This document shows positions 45,190-54,358 of a stretch of 64,000 bases of DNA, piece by piece. The first letter of the stretch is position 1, and the number at the start of each line of letters is the position of its first letter. Origin of the DNA: Psychroserpens sp. NJDZ02 (GTDB taxonomy: Bacteria > Bacteroidota > Bacteroidia > Flavobacteriales > Flavobacteriaceae); NCBI RefSeq assembly GCF_004843725.1, contig NZ_CP039451.1:1610501-1674500 (forward strand). The letters are read 5' to 3'. The translations under genes were made by a program, and so were the position numbers. Under the pieces are notes generated by a model. That model worked only from the letters and a program-made list of their open reading frames with translations, was not told where the DNA came from and did no database searches.

Positions 45190-47589
45190 ATGAATCGCTT
45201 TAATTTTTTAATACTTTTTTGTGTCTCTTTAGCTAGCTATGCTCAGGATTTAACCATTTCTGGAACAGTTTTAGATGATAACAAGCAGCCCGTGGCATAT
45301 GCCAATGTAATACTGTATACTTCAGACGAATCCCAAATTATAACAGGATCAAGTACTAATGAAGAAGGTGAGTACAACATTACTAACTTGAAATCTGGAG
45401 ATTATGCTTTAAAGCTTTCCTATTTAGGTTTTGAATCAGTCAGCAAAATCATATCGGTTACTAAAACAACAAATGTTGGTGTAACAACTTTAAAGACATC
45501 TGCTGAAACGCTTGCTGAAGTAATTGTTAAGGCAAAAAAACCAACAATTACTAAGTTATCCGATCGTTTAGTGTTTAATGTGGAAAATACTGTGTTAACA
45601 GAGGGTAGTGTGCTAGACGTTTTACGAAGTACGCCATCCGTCGTTATTTTAGAGGATGCTATTAAAATAAAAACTAGCTCTCCCACGGTTTATATTAATG
45701 ATAAAAGAGTTGTTTTATCAGGAGAAGAGGTTATTCAGCTTCTAGAATCTTCGTCAGCAAACAGTATTAAATCTGTAGAGGTGATTACTACGCCAGGAGC
45801 TAAATACGATGCCTCAAGTGGGACGGTCTTAAATATTGTCATGGGAAAAAATTTGATTATAGGATACAGAGGGCGTGTCTTTAGTAAATATAAACAAGGT
45901 GTTTTTCCTAATTATGAAGGTGGAATTGCTAACTTTTACAAGACAGATAAAATAAGTTTATCTGTTAATTATAGTTTTTCAAAAGACAAAATAAATCGTG
46001 ACAATAAAGACAAAATAAATTATTTAAACGACGATAATGCTTTAGATCAATTATGGTCCTCCAACATCAACCGAAATAAAAGAACAGAAACCCATAACGG
46101 AAATATTAATTTTGATTATTTTATAGATGATAATAGTACCTTTAGTTTGTCTTCAACGATTTTATTAACGCCTTATTTTGAATATTCTACCAGAAACAAA
46201 ACACTCATCTCTGATCAAAACACCAATTTATTATCCAGTTTTAATGCTAACACGCTATCTTCTGATAATAAAACTAATTTAGGGTTTGATGCGGATTATG
46301 TAAATAAATTTAAAGATGATAGTAAATTATCTGTAAATACAAGTTATACAAATTTTGATTATTCGCGAGTACAAAATATCTATAGTGATTACTTCTTAGC
46401 AGATAATACTTTTGATTATGATACAGCTCTAAAAACTAATTCTAATCAAGATATTAGTATTCTAAGCTGGCAAGGGGATTATTATATTCCTTTTGATGAT
46501 GACACTTCGTTAACATTTGGAATTAAAGGTGGAAAAGTCAAAACTAATAGTGATGTATTACGATTTAATATTGTGAACAATCAAGAAATTATGGATACAG
46601 CTAATTCTAATATTTTTGATTATAATGAATATGTGTTAGCTGGATATGTCGATTATGAAGATACATTTGGAGATTTTATTTTTAATGGAGGCTTACGCGC
46701 AGAGCAAACTAATGTTAAAGGAGTATCTCTTAATGCGACTAACAAACAAAATTATTTAGACTGGTTTCCAACGGTAGTTTTAACTCATAATACAACTGAT
46801 AAACTAAGTTTGTATACTAAATATAAAAGAAGCGTAACACGACCGAATTATGAATCATTAAATCCTTTTCAGTTTCTTTTAAATGATAATATTATAGTTA
46901 CTGGTAATTCGGATTTAAAGCCCGCGTATACAAATCGTTTTGACTTTGGGACTATTTTAAATGATATGCACACCTTTGAAGTTAGTTTGGTAACCACTAC
47001 TGGAAATTTTACAGAGTTAGGACTTCAAGATAATGGGACTAATATATTAACGTTTACACCAGAAAACATAGGGAAGACTACAGAATTAAATTTTGCTTAC
47101 GAGACGTATTTTACAGCATTTAAAAGGTTGTCTATTTATTTTGTAACGATAATGTATTATACAAAAGAAGAGTCAAGGGTAGAAAATCTTAATGTAACTA
47201 TAGATCAATGGAGTAGTGCAAGCGCATTTGATGCAAGTATTAGCTTTTTAGAAGACAGTAGCTTATCAACAAATCTTTCATTTACTTATATAGGTAAAAA
47301 TTTGCAAGGACTTCAAAAAGTTAAAGGATTACTATATTCTGAGTTAGCAATTTCTAAAACCATTTGGAATAAAAAGGGAACAATATCTTTAATCGCTTCT
47401 GATTTATTTAATAAAGCAGACTTTAAGACGTCTACAAATTATTTAAATCAAAGTTTCTCACAATTTACTAATTTAGATAATCGTTATGTAAAATTAGGAT
47501 TTAGCTATAAGTTTGGTAATAGCACGCTAAAAACTAACGAGAAAGATCGAAGTCATAGCGAGCGCAGTAGAATTAACAGTGGAGATTAA
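45190..47589 (+). CDS. TonB-receptor-like outer-membrane barrel with CarboxypepD_reg domain, second copy
   Basis: 799 residues from the ATG at 45190; a TTG at 45181 is a less likely start. Signal peptide (ending ASYAQ), CarboxypepD_reg domain (about 24-105: SGTVLDDNKQPVAYANVILY), plug-like region (VLRSTPSVVILEDAIKIK, KSVEVITTPGAKYDASSGTV), then an OMP_b-brl_3 barrel. Same architecture as the gene at 35908 and probably an ancient paralog. No regulator follows it. Divergent from lepA. Confidence 0.88.
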   Translation: MNRFNFLILFCVSLASYAQDLTISGTVLDDNKQPVAYANVILYTSDESQIITGSSTNEEGEYNITNLKSGDYALKLSYLGFESVSKIISVTKTTNVGVTTLKTSAETLAEVIVKAKKPTITKLSDRLVFNVENTVLTEGSVLDVLRSTPSVVILEDAIKIKTSSPTVYINDKRVVLSGEEVIQLLESSSANSIKSVEVITTPGAKYDASSGTVLNIVMGKNLIIGYRGRVFSKYKQGVFPNYEGGIANFYKTDKISLSVNYSFSKDKINRDNKDKINYLNDDNALDQLWSSNINRNKRTETHNGNINFDYFIDDNSTFSLSSTILLTPYFEYSTRNKTLISDQNTNLLSSFNANTLSSDNKTNLGFDADYVNKFKDDSKLSVNTSYTNFDYSRVQNIYSDYFLADNTFDYDTALKTNSNQDISILSWQGDYYIPFDDDTSLTFGIKGGKVKTNSDVLRFNIVNNQEIMDTANSNIFDYNEYVLAGYVDYEDTFGDFIFNGGLRAEQTNVKGVSLNATNKQNYLDWFPTVVLTHNTTDKLSLYTKYKRSVTRPNYESLNPFQFLLNDNIIVTGNSDLKPAYTNRFDFGTILNDMHTFEVSLVTTTGNFTELGLQDNGTNILTFTPENIGKTTELNFAYETYFTAFKRLSIYFVTIMYYTKEESRVENLNVTIDQWSSASAFDASISFLEDSSLSTNLSFTYIGKNLQGLQKVKGLLYSELAISKTIWNKKGTISLIASDLFNKADFKTSTNYLNQSFSQFTNLDNRYVKLGFSYKFGNSTLKTNEKDRSHSERSRINSGD

Positions 47590-47747
47590 CTGATTTGGCT
47601 AATACACAAGTCTGTTAAATAAGTCTATAAATAATCTCGTGTAGGAGTAATGGGATCTCCTTAGATTTCACAATTATTATCAATTTGTTTTATAGAGACT
47701 TTTATTCTGAACAAACCATCTTAAAATCAATGTTTACCTTATAAGCT

Positions 47748-48146
47748 ATGATGAAGATTAATAATAAAGAGATAATAACTAAAATACACTTAATCATATC
47801 TGTGTGTATTGTAGTTCCGGTGTCTTTGTTTTATGGTTTTAATCCAAGTGCTCAATTTGATATTCATTTAGCCACCATAGACGAGCATAATTTTTTTAAA
47901 GCTATTATGGGCTTGTATTTGGGGTTTTCTGTACTTTGGATTTTAGGTGTGTTTAAAACCAATTATCTTAAAATGGCACTGGTGACTAATATGATCTTTA
48001 TGCTAGGCTTAGGTTTTGGAAGATTGCTAAGTTTTACAATAGATGGAGTTCCAACGTTTGGCTATAAATTTGGGACTATTGCAGAGTTGTTTTTAGGATT
48101 TTATGGATTGTGGGTAATACTACATCATACTTCCACAGATACCTAA
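47748..48146 (+). CDS. DUF4345 membrane protein
   Basis: 132 residues, four predicted membrane helices. Pattern typical of DUF4345: FFKAIMGLYLGFSVLWILG in the second helix, then LGFGRLLSFTIDGVPTFGYK and a final ELFLGFYGLWVIL. Role unknown. Its 3' end overlaps the facing small membrane-protein gene by 27 bases. Confidence 0.8.
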   Translation: MMKINNKEIITKIHLIISVCIVVPVSLFYGFNPSAQFDIHLATIDEHNFFKAIMGLYLGFSVLWILGVFKTNYLKMALVTNMIFMLGLGFGRLLSFTIDGVPTFGYKFGTIAELFLGFYGLWVILHHTSTDT

Positions 48147-48338
48147 GCTTACTATAACATAAACAACAGCTAATATAAATAATACTTTAGCTGCTTTTTT
48201 ATTGCTTTTAAGTATCGCTAAACCAATTATAGCTAATAAAATGGCTGGGCCAAACATAATGGCAGCAAAAAACAGGGCTATTCCGTTGTAAGCACTACTA
48301 CCACCTCCTCCTGTAGCTTCAATTAATACTGTTATCAT
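48120..48338 (-). CDS. small two-helix membrane protein
   Basis: 72 residues. Short Gly/Ser-rich N-terminus (ATGGGGSSAYNGIA), then two membrane helices (about 20-43 and 51-70) separated by a basic loop KSNKKAAK. No family recognised. It starts two bases after the radical SAM stop, so it is co-transcribed with it and may assist that enzyme at the membrane. Confidence 0.6.
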   Translation of the reverse strand: MITVLIEATGGGGSSAYNGIALFFAAIMFGPAILLAIIGLAILKSNKKAAKVLFILAVVYVIVSLGICGSMM

Positions 48339-48340
48339 AA

Positions 48341-49732
48341 TTACATCTCGTTTCTAAGTTCTTCTAATCGGGCTTTTTTATCATCGCGATAAAACAAATT
48401 CATGGTTTCAAAAGGGATAATTTTATTGTCTTTATCCACAATATGAACACACGATTTTTTAATGGCTCTAACATCAAAGTTATAAGCATCTATAAACTGC
48501 ATAATAATCACTCTAAATAAATTATCATACCCCAATTCTGGAGCATCAATATTTGGTAAGCAACACATAATAGATTTAAGGTTTTCTTCTGCCACTTCAA
48601 CCGAGTTTCCGGTGCTAAACAACTCCACCATTTTACCTTGTAAGGCTTCATCTTGCTCGTAAATAATAGTATTTTTACTATTATCTAATAAATCGTTTGG
48701 ATTAATATAGCGTGTTAACGGAAAGACTTCATCGCCTAATTTAAGTGCATAACCCATAACCAAAGCATCTGGATTACAGGGTACAGGAAGCAAGTCATCG
48801 GCATTAAAAATAGTGGTTTGTTCCATTATTTTTCGACGGACCTCAGTAATAGTCATCCGATCCGTTTCTGGATTAAAATTATCCAAACGTCCCGCAATTT
48901 GTGTTGGTTGTAACGTCACACCTCTAACACATTTTTGTTTTAAAGCATAGTCAATAATTTTACCAATCTCGCCGTCATTCAATCCCTTTTGTAAGGTAAC
49001 CACTAAAGTTGTGGATAGGTTTAACTTGTTAAGATTTTCGATAGCTTGTTTACGGATATCATTTAAATCTGCACCGCGAAGCTCCCGCAACACACTGTTT
49101 TCAAACGAATCAAACTGTAAATAAATTTCAAAATCTGGAGCGTAGGTTTTTAATCTTTCAGCGAAAGCGAAATCTTTAGCAATTTTAATCCCATTAGTAT
49201 TCAGCATTAAATGTCTAATTGGTAACGTTTTGGCGTAATCCATAATTTCCCAAAACTGTGGATGTATGGTTGGTTCTCCACCAGATATTTGTACCACATC
49301 AGGTTCCTTTTCATTTCTAACAATAGTGTCCAGCATGGCTTTAACTTCGTCTAAAGTACGATGTCTACCGTATGTCGGCGATGAGCCTGCATAACACGTC
49401 GGACAAGTCAAATTACAGCGATCCGTGACCTCAACAACCGTTAAGCAACTGTGCTGCTCATGGTCTGGACATAAACCACAATCATAAGGACAACCGTAAT
49501 CCGTTTTTGTATTAAAAGTATAGGGCGTTTCGCTAGGTTTATTGTAGTTACGTATGTTTTTATAATACTCAATATCGTCAGCAATTAATACCTTACTATT
49601 ACCATGTTCCTTACAACGCTTTAACATGTAAACATTATCACCTTCAAAGACAATTTTGGCATCCACACGTTTTAAACACTCAGGACACAGGCTTAAAGTA
49701 AAATCGTAATAGGTGTAATTTCTAACTGGCAT
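48341..49732 (-). CDS. Tes/MJ0619-like radical SAM enzyme
   Basis: 463 residues. N-terminal zinc-ribbon-like cysteines (C16, C19, C40, H43), a second Cys cluster (C81, C85, C88, C96 in GCPYDCGLCPDHEQHSC), then the radical SAM motif CNLTCPTC (C106, C110, C113) and GGEP at 151-154. Further cysteines (IMCCLPNI, SCVHIVD) could ligate extra Fe-S clusters. This layout is that of the MJ0619/tetraether synthase (Tes) family, which couples lipid alkyl tails; bacterial members are mostly uncharacterised. Encoded with an Lgt-like gene. Confidence 0.75.
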   Translation of the reverse strand: MPVRNYTYYDFTLSLCPECLKRVDAKIVFEGDNVYMLKRCKEHGNSKVLIADDIEYYKNIRNYNKPSETPYTFNTKTDYGCPYDCGLCPDHEQHSCLTVVEVTDRCNLTCPTCYAGSSPTYGRHRTLDEVKAMLDTIVRNEKEPDVVQISGGEPTIHPQFWEIMDYAKTLPIRHLMLNTNGIKIAKDFAFAERLKTYAPDFEIYLQFDSFENSVLRELRGADLNDIRKQAIENLNKLNLSTTLVVTLQKGLNDGEIGKIIDYALKQKCVRGVTLQPTQIAGRLDNFNPETDRMTITEVRRKIMEQTTIFNADDLLPVPCNPDALVMGYALKLGDEVFPLTRYINPNDLLDNSKNTIIYEQDEALQGKMVELFSTGNSVEVAEENLKSIMCCLPNIDAPELGYDNLFRVIIMQFIDAYNFDVRAIKKSCVHIVDKDNKIIPFETMNLFYRDDKKARLEELRNEM

Positions 49733-49754
49733 TTTCTGTTTTTTTAAGTTGTTT

Positions 49755-49840
49755 GGGCGTTACCACAAGGGTCGCGCTATCCACTAAATCTTTTTCTCGT
49801 ACCTCAAAAAAGGATACCGTTTCTATCGCTAACGCGGGTG
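49755..49840. repeat. GC-richer intergenic repeat forming a long hairpin
   Basis: Nested arms: GCGTTA (49757) / TAACGC (49830), TATCC (49778) / GGATA (49812), CTTTTT (49790) / AAAAAAG (49806). I recognise this element (GGGCGTTACC, AAGGGTCGCGCTATCC) as a short interspersed repeat of Flavobacteriaceae. Its right end supplies the last codons (RHPR and stop) of the Lgt-like gene, showing insertion into the gene's 3' end. Confidence 0.55.
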
Positions 49841-50578
49841 TCTGCTATACAAAAGGCTGACAATAAATTGACTGTAATACAACCAACAAATTACACATAA
49901 TATTTGAATACTACTTAAACCAATAGTATAAAACACATTTGGTTTTAAAAATTCAATACAAAACCTAAAACCAAAATAACTGAGCATAAAAATCTTAAAC
50001 AACTCCCCGTTTTTTAGATGGAAGCTATTATTTATGGCTCTTAAAGTTATAAGTAACAAGGTTAAAAAGACCAGTTCATAAAGTGATGTAGGATGGCGGA
50101 GTAAACCATCACCTAAATCCATTCCAAAAATAGAAGACGTCACCTTGCCGTATGTAAACTCGTTAATACCAGATAAAAAACAGCCCACGCGACCAATAAA
50201 AATTCCTAAAATTATGGGGAAGACAAATAGATCTCCAGAAGATTGCTTTTCGCCAATTATTTTCTTTGCTAATTCCACACCCAGTAAACCTCCAAATAAA
50301 CCACCCATTATGGTTTTAGTATTAAATAATCGAATCAGGTTACTTGCGGATAATTCAATTAAAGGATTTTCTAAAAAACCAACTAAACGCGAACCTATTA
50401 AAGCACCTAAAGCGGCACCTAAAATAATGGATAAACGGTTGTTGGAATTAATAGTATCTGTATTACTTTTCCTTAAAAGCACATAATAACGATACGCTAT
50501 AAAAAATGCGAGATATTCTAAAACAAGGTGGATGTTTACATTAAAGCCAAAAAGCTCAAGGTTGAATGGGATTTCCAA
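49829..50578 (-). CDS. Lgt-like membrane transferase (divergent)
   Basis: 249 residues, seven membrane helices. Homology to prolipoprotein diacylglyceryl transferase is seen in GLFGGLLGVELAKK, IGRVGCFLSGINEFTYG, RHPTSLYEL and FRFCIEFLKPN. Two features of true Lgt are lost: the HGG motif reads MGG and the GNF of the Lgt signature reads GCF. It is therefore probably a paralog with another acceptor or donor. Start is TTG at 50578. Between a lipoprotein and the Tes-like radical SAM gene; its C-terminus (RHPR) comes from a repeat. Confidence 0.75.
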   Translation of the reverse strand: MEIPFNLELFGFNVNIHLVLEYLAFFIAYRYYVLLRKSNTDTINSNNRLSIILGAALGALIGSRLVGFLENPLIELSASNLIRLFNTKTIMGGLFGGLLGVELAKKIIGEKQSSGDLFVFPIILGIFIGRVGCFLSGINEFTYGKVTSSIFGMDLGDGLLRHPTSLYELVFLTLLLITLRAINNSFHLKNGELFKIFMLSYFGFRFCIEFLKPNVFYTIGLSSIQILCVICWLYYSQFIVSLLYSRHPR

Positions 50579-50598
50579 TATCTCTAGTTAATATAAAA

Positions 50599-51132
50599 TT
50601 ATAAGCCTAAAATCTTAGCATCTACTCTAAATTTGGTGTCTATAATTATATCATGAGTTTCACTAATGGTTTCATCTGTTACAGTGGTGATGCGTAAACT
50701 ATAACTGTCTTTTTTAATAAATTCTTTTAATTCTTGTCCTGTAGTGCTTAAGTTTAGAGTTGTAGCATCCGTATTTTCTAAATCAAAAAGGTTCGCAATT
50801 TCTAATTCGTCTAGACCTTCTGCTTCAATATAAATATGTATTTCTTTTAAGAAATTAAAGTTGCCATCTTCAGGAGCGTCAATAGTCAATTTGAGGCTGC
50901 TTAATGTAATGCTTTCAATTAAATCTTTATGCGTGTTATTGCTTTCAAAAGAAGATTCTGACTCTGTAGTAACATCCGGAGTTAACACATTAAAAGGAGT
51001 ATCGATTAACGTTGTTGACGGAATAGAGTAACTAGTTTGATAGTTTAAATCAAATTTGGTTAATTCGTCAATTGCATCACAATTTAAAAGTAACATAGAA
51101 GAGACGAAAAGTAGAAGTAGGTTTTTTTTCAT
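50599..51132 (-). CDS. hypothetical lipoprotein, first gene of the radical SAM cluster
   Basis: 177 residues. Lipobox MLLLNC (Cys near 19). The mature part is acidic and beta-rich with repeated Asp/Glu/Thr segments (FLKEIHIYIEAEGLDELEIA, IIIDTKFRVDAKILG). No family recognised; no catalytic motif. Twenty bases upstream of the Lgt-like TTG start, so it is probably the leading gene of the unit. Confidence 0.65.
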   Translation of the reverse strand: MKKNLLLLFVSSMLLLNCDAIDELTKFDLNYQTSYSIPSTTLIDTPFNVLTPDVTTESESSFESNNTHKDLIESITLSSLKLTIDAPEDGNFNFLKEIHIYIEAEGLDELEIANLFDLENTDATTLNLSTTGQELKEFIKKDSYSLRITTVTDETISETHDIIIDTKFRVDAKILGL

Positions 51133-51243
51133 GTTATTTTTTTTATAAATGTAACTAAATTTTAATGCATTGTAATAGTTGGCCTAAAAATAGACAGCGA
51201 CTGTGCTATGTTTAGTACTTGTTGTAGTTAGATATAAAAACAC

Positions 51244-51251
51244 TAATTTTG
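51244..51251 (+). promoter_or_regulatory. dusB promoter -7 element
   Basis: TAATTTTG matches TAnnTTTG; TTG at 51222-51224 lies 19 bases upstream as a -33 element. It predicts a transcript start near 51256, after the TTG at 51249, which favours the GTG start at 51267. Confidence 0.55.
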
Positions 51252-51266
51252 CATCAAAATTGTATT

Positions 51267-52262
51267 GTGGTAAAAATAGGTAATATAGAACTTCCAGACT
51301 TCCCATTGTTGTTAGCACCAATGGAAGATGTGTCAGATCCACCATTTAGAGCGTTGTGTAAAGAGCAAGGTGCAGATGTGGTTTATACAGAGTTTGTTAG
51401 TAGCGAAGGTTTAATACGTAATGCGGCAAAAAGCGTTATGAAATTAGATATTTACGAAAAAGAACGTCCTGTTGGTATCCAAATCTTTGGAGCTAATTTG
51501 GATAGTATGTTACAAACTATTGACATTGTTGCCCAGTCAAAACCAGACATTATTGATATCAATTTTGGGTGTCCTGTTAAAAAAGTAGTAAGTAAAGGTG
51601 CAGGCGCAGGAATCTTAAAGGATATCTGTTTAATGGAGCAACTAACTGCCGAAATGGTTAAACGCACCAATATTCCTATTACCGTAAAAACACGACTAGG
51701 TTGGGATCATGATTCTATCAGAATTGTTGAGGTGGCAGAACGACTACAAGATGTGGGTTGTAAAGCCATAGCAATACATGGTCGTACTAGAGCGCAAATG
51801 TATAAAGGGGATGCCGATTGGAAACCAATTGCAGCCGTTAAAAATAATCCACGTATGAACATTCCTGTATTTGGAAATGGAGATGTCACTACGCCAGAAC
51901 GTGCGATGGAAATGCGTGACCAATATGGTTTAGATGGTTGTATGATTGGTCGTGCTACTATTGGTAATCCTTGGTTTTTTAAGCAAGTCAAACATTTTTT
52001 TGAAACTGGAGAGCATTACAGGCCAATTACTATGCAAGAGCGCGTAGAAGCGGCACGTAGACACTTACAAATGTCTATTGACTGGAAAGGTGAAATTCTT
52101 GGGGTTTTTGAAACAAGACGCCATTACACCAATTACTTTAAGGGCATTCCGCATTTTAAAGAACACCGCATGAAAATGGTAACTAGCGATGCTTCTGTCG
52201 ATGTATTTGCTGCTTTTGATGAGGTTTTAGAATTATTTGGAGATTTCCAGTTTACAGAATAG
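51267..52262 (+). CDS. dusB: tRNA-dihydrouridine synthase
   Basis: 331 residues from the GTG at 51267 (MVKIGNIELPDFPLLLAPMED), which matches the family N-terminus; a TTG at 51249 lies inside the promoter. FMN enzyme that reduces uridines in tRNA D-loops. Diagnostic: APMEDVSDPPFRAL, DINFGCPVKKVVSKGAGAG with the catalytic Cys, KTRLGWDHDS, IHGRTRAQMYKG and PVFGNGDVTTPERA (phosphate loop). Confidence 0.95.
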   Translation: MVKIGNIELPDFPLLLAPMEDVSDPPFRALCKEQGADVVYTEFVSSEGLIRNAAKSVMKLDIYEKERPVGIQIFGANLDSMLQTIDIVAQSKPDIIDINFGCPVKKVVSKGAGAGILKDICLMEQLTAEMVKRTNIPITVKTRLGWDHDSIRIVEVAERLQDVGCKAIAIHGRTRAQMYKGDADWKPIAAVKNNPRMNIPVFGNGDVTTPERAMEMRDQYGLDGCMIGRATIGNPWFFKQVKHFFETGEHYRPITMQERVEAARRHLQMSIDWKGEILGVFETRRHYTNYFKGIPHFKEHRMKMVTSDASVDVFAAFDEVLELFGDFQFTE

Positions 52263-52424
52263 TCAGATAAAACTCAGAATTTTAAGTTTTAAAGTAGATA
52301 CAAAAAGAATATTGGTTAGAATATTAAGTGATTGATAAATACTTATTTAAAAAGAGTTGATTTTTACTTTAGTTTATAATTGAGGAGTTTGCACACTTCG
52401 CGAAGCATAAACAAACACATTAAA

Positions 52425-53018
52425 ATGAAATTAAAATCAAGGCTTCTTTTTTTTATTTTTCTCATGCTGATTATAGCGGTTGGCTTTTTCGTGTCAAAAA
52501 AAGTTAATGTAAACATGACAAAAATCGTTGGCCAAAAGCTAGATAGTTTAAATGGTGTCTATGTTTTTTATAATGGCGGTGTAGATAATAACTCGGGAAG
52601 ACACTTGTCTAAAAGGGGCTACAATTATGGACTTAAATACCAATGTGTAGAGTTTGTTAAACGTTATTATTACGAGGCTTTAAAGCATGAAATGCCAAAT
52701 ACTTATGGACACGCCAAGGATTTTTTTAACCCAGACTTAATTGATGGCGCATTAAATAGAGACCGAAATTTAATTCAGTTTAAAAACAATAGTAAAACAC
52801 GTCCGAAGTGCGATGACTTACTGGTGTTTAGTAGTTCGTTATTTAATAACTATGGACATGTTGCTATAGTATCAAAGGTTTTAGATAATGCTATAGAGAT
52901 TATCCAACAAAACCCCGGACCTTTCAGTCCTTCTAGAGTCGTCTTCGAGCTTAAAAAAGAAAATGGATTGTTTGTTATTAAAAAGGATAGAGTTTTAGGA
53001 TGGTTAAGAAAGCAGTAA
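52425..53018 (+). CDS. CHAP-domain amidase
   Basis: 197 residues from MKLKSRLLFFIFLMLII, the first start that gives a clean N-terminal membrane anchor; a longer frame to 52380 is less likely. CHAP domain: YQCVEFVKRYYY with the nucleophile Cys, then NYGHVAIVSKVLDN with the general-base His, and EIIQQNPGPFS. Peptidoglycan or glutathionylspermidine-type amidase activity is typical. The membrane anchor suggests periplasmic location. Independent gene. Confidence 0.83.
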   Translation: MKLKSRLLFFIFLMLIIAVGFFVSKKVNVNMTKIVGQKLDSLNGVYVFYNGGVDNNSGRHLSKRGYNYGLKYQCVEFVKRYYYEALKHEMPNTYGHAKDFFNPDLIDGALNRDRNLIQFKNNSKTRPKCDDLLVFSSSLFNNYGHVAIVSKVLDNAIEIIQQNPGPFSPSRVVFELKKENGLFVIKKDRVLGWLRKQ

Positions 53019-53152
53019 CCAAATAACGCCGTTAAGCAAAGCGGCAACGATTTACAATAGTAAGTGCAAGAAGGATGAAGCAATGTGTTTGAGCTCCTCG
53101 AAGAGAGCGAGTTGCGCGAGCCTGTTTGCCTGTTAAGGCAACTTGCCCAAAA
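53019..53152. repeat. GC-richer intergenic element with short hairpins
   Basis: Between convergent CHAP and permease genes. Contains hairpin arms GCCG/CGGC (53030-53047), GCTC/GAGC (about 53092-53109) and TTGCC/GGCAA (about 53126-53141). Base composition is above the surroundings. It looks like an interspersed repeat remnant; no ORF. Confidence 0.4.
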
Positions 53153-54358
53153 TTAATTAGTCTTAACTAAATCTTTTGTAATTCTAGAGGCCGCAATTTT
53201 TGAAGCTATAATCCCTAAAATGGAAATCGTAATCATAACAATTACAAAGTTTTCAAAGTGAATTGCTACTGGATATGCAGAACTTGGAGTGATCATAATT
53301 AAGCTAAAGCTAGCTTGTAATTGCACAATAATATAGCCAATTACTAATCCTAAAAAACCTCCAATAAAGGTCATTAAAACCCCTTGATAAAAAAAGATGT
53401 TTCTAATATCATTTAATGAAGCACCTATGTTGTAAAGTGTGCTTAGTGTTTTCTTTTTATCCAGAATCATCATGACTATGGAGCCTATGACGTTAAATAA
53501 AGCAATGATTAAAACTAGTGTAAAGATTAGGTATACTGCTAAGTTTTCTGTGTTTAGCATTTTATAAATGGCGTCGTTAAGTTGGTCTTTGTTTTTAACG
53601 ACTATGGTATCGCCTAAAATGCTTTTTATCTTGGATTTAACGGTGTCTTCATTTGCAGTTTCGGTCAATTTAAACTCTAAACTGGTAATCTGATTGGGTT
53701 TATAATTTAAAAGCTGCCTAGCGGTTTCGATAGAAGCGAAAATATATTTATTATTCAACTCTTCGTTAAGATCAAAGATTCCAACATTTGTTGTGTTAAC
53801 CTGATTTAAGGCTTGACTCTGAGAGCTGATTTGACCTTTTCCAGGTTTTGGTACAGAGAGCGTAACAATTTTACTAAAGTCATTAACAAAAACGGATAAA
53901 CGTGTAGAAATAGCCCAACCGACCACGATTTGAGGCGTGTTTGGGTATAGCCAATTGCCATAGGGAATAACCGAGTCTATCGCTGTTATTTTGTTGAAGC
54001 GCTCGTCTACACCTTTGATATAAGCAGGATAATTATTACCATCTGAAGAGGCAATGATGCGCTCTTCAATAATTCTTGAAAAATCAGCTACACCATCAAT
54101 TTCATGTAATTTTTTATCCTGAGTATCGCTTAATATAAACGATTTTCCGATAGTTGTTTCGGCTTTTAAATCAGGATCTATAATGCTAGAGAATTCTAGA
54201 GTAAAATCGCGCAAACCAGCAAAACCTGACAATACAATAAACAAGGAAGCAGCGCCTAAAACAATACCTACAATAGCAATTATTGTAATAAAGTTAATGG
54301 CGTTAGTGCTGCTTTTACTACGTATGTAGCGTTTTGCTATGTATAACGAAAAATTCAA
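53153..54358 (-). CDS. FtsX/LolC-type ABC transporter permease
   Basis: 401 residues. Membrane anchor near the N-terminus (INFITIIAIVGIVLGAASLFIVLSG), a large periplasmic region (about 55-270), then three helices with the FtsX pattern (LAVYLIFTLVLIIALFNVIGSIVMM, then LSTLYNIGASLNDIRNIFFYQGVLM). This is the LolCE-like lipoprotein-release layout. The start codon is TTG at 54358, placed immediately after the rbfA stop (TAATTG) and in the same frame. No ATPase gene is adjacent. Confidence 0.85.
   Translation of the reverse strand: MNFSLYIAKRYIRSKSSTNAINFITIIAIVGIVLGAASLFIVLSGFAGLRDFTLEFSSIIDPDLKAETTIGKSFILSDTQDKKLHEIDGVADFSRIIEERIIASSDGNNYPAYIKGVDERFNKITAIDSVIPYGNWLYPNTPQIVVGWAISTRLSVFVNDFSKIVTLSVPKPGKGQISSQSQALNQVNTTNVGIFDLNEELNNKYIFASIETARQLLNYKPNQITSLEFKLTETANEDTVKSKIKSILGDTIVVKNKDQLNDAIYKMLNTENLAVYLIFTLVLIIALFNVIGSIVMMILDKKKTLSTLYNIGASLNDIRNIFFYQGVLMTFIGGFLGLVIGYIIVQLQASFSLIMITPSSAYPVAIHFENFVIVMITISILGIIASKIAASRITKDLVKTN

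Noticed and set aside
51249..51266. TTG at 51249 as dusB start
   Set aside because: It lies within the predicted -7 promoter element, and the GTG at 51267 gives the family N-terminus.
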